The notes under the pieces were generated by a model. It saw only the letters and a program-made list of their open reading frames with translations. It was not told the origin of the DNA and did not search any database. DNA of 64,000 nucleotides from Anodontia alba (lineage: Eukaryota; Mollusca; Bivalvia; Lucinida; Lucinidae). Positions 59,098-64,000 of this stretch are shown piece by piece. Position 1 is the first letter of the stretch, and each line of letters begins with the position of its first letter. The DNA lies in assembly GCA_964016985.1 (NCBI GenBank), contig OZ024827.1, forward strand, positions 73,852,953-73,916,952, given 5' to 3'. The translations under genes and the position numbers were made by a program.

Positions 59098-61431
59098 TTT
59101 GGTCTGATATTGAAGTATAGGAAAAACAAATCGACCAAAGGCTCATATGAGCTTATAATATAGCCATGCTACTGGCGTGTGTCCTCCGTCCGAAAGCACT
59201 TCTCCTTAGACGCAGCAAACTTCTCCCTATTTCCCGGGAGGGAGAACTCATTTCTCCCTTAATTTCTGGGCCAGCTTGGACCCTTAGGTTACAGTTCACC
59301 AAATATCAGCAGAGCCCCCATCATTTTTTTAATTCCACTTACAGTTTATTTCCGAAGCACTGAGTTATACAGGAGCCAGTTTATGTGCTACATCTTTTTA
59401 CTTGCCCGGCCGTATATTGACCCGCTTGTCGGAGCTCTTGTTAACAATGTTTTTATTTCGCGCGCGAATCTTAGTTAATGATGCCATAAACCATAATTTA
59501 TATTTAGATTCATTTTTTTTATTTACAGCTGAGTACACTGCCATCATGGATTGCACAGCCTACTCTGGTACTTCCAGCGCTGGAACCCCAACTAAATTTC
59601 TGGTAGATGACGGGTAAGTCATTCCAGCGTCAACTCGGACAGGCCAAACCCAGAAAGCATTCTTTATAAACCTAAAGCGGGCCGTTATCGGCCCGTCAGG
59701 GTAGCTGACGGGCCGATAACGCCCCGTTATAGATTTATAAAGAATGCTAGCTGGGACTTTCGTTTTTTATGTCAGATCAAAACTTTTCTAGTGTTAGTAG
59801 CTTTCAACGATACTTCTGCAAAAATTTGTGCAACCTATACTCAAACAGTGCGGCATTTATATATGGATTTAGACATAATCATTCATTTTGAGAGTATTTA
59901 AGAGCATTATTTCCCGAATATCGAATGTATTGTTGCACAAATATGAGCAATCAGCAGTATTTTTTTTTCTCGGAAGGTTAGCGACAGTTCTAATGAGCAA
60001 CCTCTGCAAACTTCTCCAAGTTTCCATCTTCAGATTTCCCCTTATTATATGAAGATATTTGTCTATATTATGCAAGATTCCATCGTTTTTCAAAGTCGAC
60101 ATCTATCAATCATGCCATTTTTATTTTAAAACAGCAGGCGAAAAGCGCGCTTGACAAGGTTATTAAGTCATTGTACGGTTAGAAAGTTACCAAGAGAACA
60201 GTAACCAGGATTTTAAATATTTTTCCGCTCGATGTATCAGAGATAAGGTTTTCGATTTTAACTTTCCCAAATATATTTAACAACAAAGCCGTGTAAGTAA
60301 TCTACAGACTTCTCAAATGTCCCAGCCAAGAAAGTCTAGCACTGTATGTTCTAGAATGAAAGCATTTCAATTTGCTTATCCAAAAACGACAGGCAGATTT
60401 TCTGTTTCATCATCAGGGTAAGTGATCTCCTAACCTGACATTTTGGGGGCGGGATGGCATGGACAGGAAACGATACCTGCTCATCTATTTCCGATTTTTT
60501 TCACTGGTACGTGTTTAGTGATATTTTTTAGCGTAAAATGAGACGGTAGCTCAATACATGTAGCATTAAGTCTTTCGGAGCCAAATTTCAGACTACATTT
60601 GTCGTCTGCTTGTTTTTTTGTTTCTTAAAAATTGGAAAAGACTTTATATGTAAATTTGGAAAGACTAAATGTCAAACAGCGTTGATTCAGATGACCAGAT
60701 GAGACGTCTAAACTGATACCTAAATGTCTGCGTATCCTCGGAGCTCATCACGAGAACATACCTATATAATTTTGACCCCTTAAAAACCATTTTTATACAG
60801 TAATATGGGGTTTATGGGGATATAAATATGAAATATCAATTATCTGAAACTTTCAGTTTGTGTGAAATATTCGCTTTATTTGAATAGGCGTGTTTTCGTA
60901 ATGTTGATCAGAGCTTTGGGTGTTCGCATAAAGAAAAATTGCATCCTTGACTATTAAAAATTCGCCGAATAAACTTTCTATTTGGTTTCCGCAAATGCGC
61001 ATTCCGATCTGAAAATTCACTAGGCGCACATGTCCGACATATCTGACTGTGACTCGAAGCAATTCAATTCCAGAATGTGACCAAACAAGATTTAAATAGT
61101 TATGAGTGCAATAATAACTGGTCCGGTTTTAAAAGTAGGCAAGCTGGATTTAAAATGTCCTCAATTTTGAATATGGTAAAGTTTTTTTTCAAACCAAACC
61201 TTTTTGACAATTCAAAATAACTTTAAAATGAAACATTTGTTTATGTTCAATTGCAGTTGTGAACAAGACAGCAACTTAATGGGCAGTGATTTTAACAACA
61301 CAGACTCGAGCATTCCAGATACCACACGCTACTATGCTACCCTGTACGTGTTCAAATTCTACAACAGTGACGATATTTTCTTTGCATGTGATGTAACTGT
61401 TTGTCCCTCCGGATCTTCCAGCTGTGATATT
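50375..61431 (+). CDS. ZP-domain secreted protein (six exons recognised)
   Basis: Joining 50375-50447, 51583-51734, 55267-55412, 57658-57794, 59529-59613 and 61257-61431 gives one open frame of about 256 residues. Every intron is bounded by GT-AG and the phases agree (1,0,2,1,2). It has a signal peptide, a ZP-N half with four cysteines (CNPDG, VKC, TGC, IQCNE), a linker, and a ZP-C half (GDTLYWTIDIP, MDC, DDGCEQD, YVFKF, FFACDVTVC, SSSC). ZP modules polymerise extracellular matrices such as egg coats and cuticles. I see no cleavage site, transmembrane segment or certain stop; the last exon is unresolved. Intron 1 probably hosts the LINE array. A broken inverted paralogue lies at 6619-8000. 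Confidence 0.8.
50448..51582. other. Intron 1 of the coding part, right ZP gene
   Basis: No supported gene. A 202-codon open frame (50548-51156) has no recognisable domain, and its counterpart in the left paralogue is not open. A CA/GC microsatellite lies at 51467-51545. Confidence 0.6.
51583..51734 (+). CDS. Right ZP gene, exon 2 (start of ZP-N)
   Basis: The acceptor CTATTCCAG is followed by 152 bases encoding CNPDGSVEVTNPNPGLYTN through VKCTVSTSG to ITGCSQ, with donor GTCAGC. Three cysteines fit the first half of ZP-N. One N-glycosylation sequon (NIT) is present. The first 96 bases are duplicated, inverted, at 6619-6714. Confidence 0.82.
51790..52035. mobile_element. MITE, ACGAAAACAC family
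   Basis: Inverted ends ACGAAAATATGCCTATT and GGCGTATTTTTGTGA, and a central hairpin GAACCGCCTCATTGAGGCGGTT. Same family as 9272-9534. Confidence 0.6.
52488..52822. mobile_element. pogo/Tigger-like MITE (335 bp, TA target duplication)
   Basis: The ends CAGTCGACTCTCGTTATCTC and GAGATAACGAGGGTCGACTG are inverted repeats flanked by TA on both sides (52486-52487 and 52823-52824). These ends resemble those of pogo/Tigger Tc1-mariner relatives. No transposase inside. A related fragment is at 61813-61910. Confidence 0.8.
53255..53455. mobile_element. Hairpin MITE, GCAAACAGTGTGGACC family
   Basis: Matches 14535-14745 in order: GCCAAGAGAACCTGCATCTG, GTCGTCTG..TATATCGTCTGCTG, GGCAAACAGTCTGG, AGCAGATGACAAAGCAGACG. 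Confidence 0.6.
54289..54465. mobile_element. MITE with CAGCCTGTAAAATTTCA ends, second copy
   Basis: CAGCCTGTAAAATTTCAGTT at one end and GAAAATTTTACAGGCTG at the other, with opposed AAATGATTTTT / AAAATCATTT arms. Same family as 21981-22192. The CA microsatellite at 54418-54439 lies within it. Confidence 0.65.
55128..55229. mobile_element. Short palindromic MITE (AGCATTCT ends, GGGCCGTTA core), copy 1
   Basis: The ends AGCATTCTACATAAAT and ATTTATAAAGAATGCT and the internal arms GCGGGCCGTTAAAGGCCCGT / ACGGGCCGATAACGGCCC are inverted. It lies 37 bases before exon 3. Confidence 0.75.
55267..55412 (+). CDS. Right ZP gene, exon 3 (end of ZP-N)
   Basis: The acceptor TTTTTCAG is followed by 146 bases encoding DNTIVVWFSNRVGSVETF to YEIQCNELPVSG and VANWLTA, ending two bases into a codon at donor GTAAGT. 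It supplies the fourth ZP-N cysteine (IQC) in a strand-like context typical of the module. A MITE (55128-55229) abuts the polypyrimidine region. Confidence 0.8.
55960..56190. mobile_element. Hairpin MITE, GCAAACAGTGTGGACC family, third copy
   Basis: Starts at the CGCCAAGAAAACCTGCATCT segment, with the same ordered blocks as 14535-14745. Confidence 0.6.
56520..56780. mobile_element. MITE, ACGAAAACAC family
   Basis: AAGAAAACACGCCTATTCAA at one end, AAGCGTGTTTTCC at the other, central CAGATTGTGGGTACCTGTTA hairpin. Confidence 0.6.
57178..57490. mobile_element. MITE, ACGAAAACAC family, with poly-T expansion
   Basis: ATTACGAAAACACCTATTCA at the left and TGTTTTCGTAATGAAT at the right, with the central hairpin GTTAGAACCGCCTCGCCGAG and complement. 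A T-rich homopolymer (57326-57389) has expanded inside it. Confidence 0.65.
57658..57794 (+). CDS. Right ZP gene, exon 4 (ZP linker / start of ZP-C)
   Basis: The acceptor TTTCAG is followed by 137 bases encoding IEVTTQDSVTPSFTI, LRISSQLGSPT and GDTLYWTIDIP, ending one base into a codon at GTAAGT. The G-D-x-L-x-W-x-I pattern is the usual beginning of the ZP-C half. Confidence 0.8.
57795..59528. other. Intron 4, right ZP gene
   Basis: Non-coding. It contains a hairpin repeat at 57975-58030, a mollusc-type dispersed repeat at 58368-58760 and a T homopolymer at 59065-59094. Confidence 0.6.
58368..58760. repeat. Dispersed repeat with ACGCCCGTTTAAAAAACGGG start and internal duplication
   Basis: Begins with a small hairpin (CCCGTTTAAAAAACGGG), then a CCGTCCGTCC run. 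Two diverged units of about 150 bases follow, each with AACTCCTAC, TTTACATCCG, CAAGCTGAAACTT, GCAGCGCATAT and GGTTACAGT. I recall similar repeats from mollusc genomes; no search was run. A partial unit is at about 59270-59320. Confidence 0.55.
59529..59613 (+). CDS. Right ZP gene, exon 5 (ZP-C)
   Basis: The acceptor TTTACAG is followed by 85 bases encoding EYTAIMDCTAYSGTSSAG, TPTKFLVDD and the first two bases of Gly, then donor GTAAGT. It contains the first ZP-C cysteine (MDC) and leads into the conserved Gly-Cys of the next exon. Confidence 0.8.
59614..61256. other. Intron 5, right ZP gene
   Basis: Non-coding. Holds a palindromic MITE (59656-59748) and a centre-deleted ACGAAAACAC-family remnant (60755-60905). 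Confidence 0.6.
59656..59748. mobile_element. Short palindromic MITE (AGCATTCT ends, GGGCCGTTA core), copy 2
   Basis: AGCATTCTTTATAAACCTAA and TTTATAAAGAATGCT ends with inner GCGGGCCGTTATCGGCCCGT arms. Nearly the whole element folds on itself. Same family as 55128-55229. Confidence 0.75.
61257..61431 (+). CDS. Right ZP gene, exon 6 (ZP-C core)
   Basis: The acceptor AATTGCAG is followed by 175 bases encoding CEQDSNLMGSDF, a DTTRYYATLYVFKFY block and IFFACDVTVCPSGSSSCDI, with donor GTAAGT. The GC pair, the F/Y-rich strand and the CxVxVC motif are the hallmarks of ZP-C. If unspliced, the frame runs on to a TGA at 61573-61575; a TTCTGCAG acceptor at 61491-61498 would also keep the frame. Confidence 0.8.
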
Positions 61432-62467
61432 GTAAGTATAAGTTACCCAAACCATAAAATTCGCCATAATTTTGCTTGCAATTCACCTGTTCTGCAGGGA
61501 TGTGGAATTATCATATATTGTTGTCCACGGACAAGTAAATTGTCAAAATCCACCTTTCCAACAAAGATTTACTGACCCAAAAATTGACATTTTCTTATTC
61601 CTCAAAGTAAATAGGTTCTGATTATTAGAAGCGCCTCAAGTATCCACAATGTTTACTTCGAGAAATGAGACTCGTAATCCTTCCTAGCTGGAACATAGCT
61701 AGAACTATGAAATCCTTGTACCAAGACAGATAAATTGAAATCTCTCGTCCTCAGAAAATAGGACGAGTCGAGCATAGTATTTCCACAGCTGACCTGGATA
61801 ATTTCATAATACAGTAGACTCTTCGTCATCTCGAATTCGCTTACCTCGAATAACCACATCTCTATTTTAATCTGGTCCCGATTTAACTCTGGTCCCCGTT
61901 TAAACATGAAAATCTACAAACAGATGACAAAATTTTGTGGGAAAGGGGAGAATTGCTCTTAATGAGTAATTTGAATTCACATTTTTCACAATATTTTCAA
62001 TATATCTCTAACTTCAGCCAAATTACATCCAAATTGGATTCAGTTTGGTATTATGTGCTATAAATTGTTAGTCTCTTACATAAGAGCTGACTTATTAACT
62101 ATTTTACTCTGATAGACAGTTACTTGTTCAAACTTTAGATCCTGATGAGACTTCTCACTTCTCATCACGATCTACACAAGTTTGCCATTATGTATTTGGG
62201 TTTTAGACAAACCCCTATTTGCATCATTGGAAATGTCCAAACATAACCCATTATGGCGACTGGACTCTCCTACCTCAAATATTTAGATCCATTTCCAGTT
62301 GAAGGAGCGTCTGGGTACTGTTGTTAACATTTTATTTATAAAAGATATCCTGTACTTAAAGCAAACGGTTTGCCAATATCTCTTTTATGGGACGCTAGGC
62401 ACAGATGGGTTAAAAGTCCACCTCAGAAGCTCGGGGATGAAGTTATCAATTTCTTCCAATCACTAAG
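61432..62467. other. Sequence between ZP exon 6 and retrotransposon H
   Basis: No certain exon. A possible short last exon is 61499-61575 (in frame, Cys-rich start, TGA). It includes a partial pogo-like MITE end (61813-61910) and a hairpin repeat (62138-62190). Confidence 0.4.
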
Positions 62468-64000
62468 GTCCCGTGCTGGTCCCGGGCTTAGAATAGGCCA
62501 GACGTACCCTCTGCGTGACGTACGAGCCGGCTAAAAGAGGCCGCCCGTGACCACCCGGGCCCTCGAAATAGGTGGCTGCCTTCCGCTTCTGTGGCAGTTG
62601 GGTAAAACCCCTAACATAACAGAGCAACCGTCCGTTCAACCGGTATAATTCCAGAATATAAAATTCATTTATTGAAATGCATCTTAAATTGGAAAAAACA
62701 AATTTCGCGAGATCTATCCTTTTAAACCTTTCCTATCTCATGTTACTAACATGCTTCATTTGTTTGTGTATCATTCTGTGCCCGTGGGTCGCACATGGGA
62801 CGAAGATTATAACCTCATCTGTATTTAACATGTGTTTGTCTTGTGTTTGTGTCATTTTTTCCGAACTCTAGCATTCTCCACATTAAAAAGTAAGATGCAT
62901 TTAATATTGTTAGATAAAAAACTAAACGTTTTACAAGGTATGAAAGCTACATATCATTTGAAAGCTACATATCATCTAACACAGCTTATTTGTTTGACTC
63001 TCTTAAAAAATGAATCCAAAATGAATCCTTCTTTTAATAAACTGTTTATTTTAAATATGGATCTCCTAATTTATATTAAAAATAACCTTTCAATTTCCCA
63101 GACGTTTTCGGCCTCCCTTGTCTGTAGGGAATAAAATCTACAGATCACTTTCCTTCTGTAGTGGATAGGGTGTAATCCCCTATTAAAACAGGAACCACCT
63201 GTTTGCCGTGGGTGGCGTCTCGTATGCTGGGAGAGGGGAACCTGATGATTGAGGAAAGCCCAGGGATCTCCAGCTTTTCAACACATCATTTTGGCCCTTA
63301 TTTCAGATAGAAGAGCGGTCTGGGTTAGATCCGGCCTGGATCAATCGGCTCAGTCGTGCCAAGCTCTAGAAGCGCACAACTTGTTCTTAGCTTCTTTCTC
63401 TCTTTCATACGTATCTTTATGGTACCAAACCGGGCTTATTTTTCTCATGTTCCTCTAACTTTAAGTGAGTTTCAATGGGCGGCGGCTGAAGGGTCAATTG
63501 GTGGGCTTGTATTGGGGCTTCGGCGGAAACCTCTGTGAGTGGAGGCTGTGGATAGGGGGATGAACTCAACTGTTCATAAATTTTTCTATGGAAATTTAGA
63601 TGAATAGGTGGGAAATCATCTAAGCATGAGGCCGAGCTGAAGACTCTGATCTTGACACCGAGTATAATAGCAATGTAGCCTTGACGTTAGAAATAGGAGA
63701 TCCATTTCTGTTAAACGTCCCCTTGTAGGGCTCCATGGAGGGTGGGGCGCATAGCTATCGAATCAAAAATTTCATCACCATGGCATCTCGAAAACGATTT
63801 CTGGCGTTCGACTCTTCGGAGGACGACACGCAACCGACTACTTTTACTTTCAAAGCAAATGAGAACTTCGCTAAATTTTTAGTGATTTCGAGTAAGGAAG
63901 ACAAACCAATTACTTCACTGTCTCCTTTCATCATAGAAAAGCAAATAGAATCTTTAATAGGCACTCCAAAAAATGTAAAAAAATTAAAAAATGGAACTCT
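62468..64000 (+). mobile_element. Non-LTR retrotransposon copy H, 5' part
   Basis: Canonical GTCCCGTG start in host DNA, followed by the full 5' UTR and the start of ORF1, leaving the window at the right edge. ORF1 variants (TTTTACTTTCAAAGCAAATG and the KEDKPI codons) match copy C rather than D, E and F. It lies downstream of ZP exon 6 in the same orientation. Confidence 0.92.
63735..64000 (+). CDS. ORF1 of copy H, N-terminal part
   Basis: The first 88 residues are open and identical in layout to ORF1 of copy C (MEGGAHSYRIKNF, then MASRKRF; IGTPKNVKKLK near the edge). Only the start is visible, so integrity of the zinc knuckles and of ORF2 is unknown. The ATG at 63780 is an alternative start with better context. 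Confidence 0.85.
   Translation, partial: MEGGAHSYRIKNFITMASRKRFLAFDSSEDDTQPTTFTFKANENFAKFLVISSKEDKPITSLSPFIIEKQIESLIGTPKNVKKLKNGT

Overview
This is animal nuclear DNA: AT-rich, split genes with GT-AG introns, many MITE-like hairpins, microsatellites and young non-LTR retrotransposons, and no prokaryotic gene layout. A mollusc, probably a bivalve, is my best guess. It rests on a dispersed repeat near 58.4 kb that resembles repeats common in mollusc genomes and on the ZP-domain secreted gene, so it is an inference.

Two paralogous ZP (zona pellucida)-domain genes point away from each other. The left one (minus strand) keeps its signal-peptide exon (8000-7928) and 96 bases of exon 2 (6714-6619), where a retrotransposon breaks it. 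The right one (plus strand) has six recognisable coding exons (50375-50447, 51583-51734, 55267-55412, 57658-57794, 59529-59613, 61257-61431). These join in consistent phase into about 256 residues with the ZP cysteine pattern. Between the genes lies a large imperfect inverted duplication (left arm about 10.2-17.2 kb, right arm about 18.3-21.5 kb). Its inner ends are inverted arrays of a 44-bp repeat around a 1.1-kb loop. Each arm carries an outward-facing TATA box and splice donor that could serve as promoter and 5' non-coding exon of the gene on its side. The left arm also holds two 5'-truncated copies of a reverse-transcriptase-bearing retroelement that are absent from the right arm.

More than half of the window is one family of non-LTR retrotransposon, about 6.4 kb when complete. 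It has a GC-rich 5' end, a long 5' UTR, ORF1 (430 aa, three zinc knuckles), ORF2 (1223 aa, APE endonuclease + reverse transcriptase + RNase H + terminal Cys/His motif), a short 3' UTR with a perfectly kept stem-loop, and an (ATCC)n tail. This architecture fits the I superfamily (I/Nimb/Ingi-like). Copies A and B are on the minus strand at the left edge. Copies C, D, E, E2, F and G1-G4 form a 27.5-kb plus-strand pile-up (22.67-50.18 kb) inside the first intron of the right ZP gene. Copy H starts at 62.47 kb and leaves the window. D and E are nested inside C with 13- and 14-bp target-site duplications. F is followed head-to-tail by four 5'-truncated 3' fragments, each starting right after the previous (ATCC)n tail. 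No copy in view is intact in both ORFs: E has an intact ORF2, and F and B have an intact ORF1.

The introns of the right ZP gene hold several families of short palindromic or terminal-inverted-repeat elements, including a 335-bp pogo/Tigger-like MITE with TA target duplication. I see no rRNA, tRNA or CRISPR.
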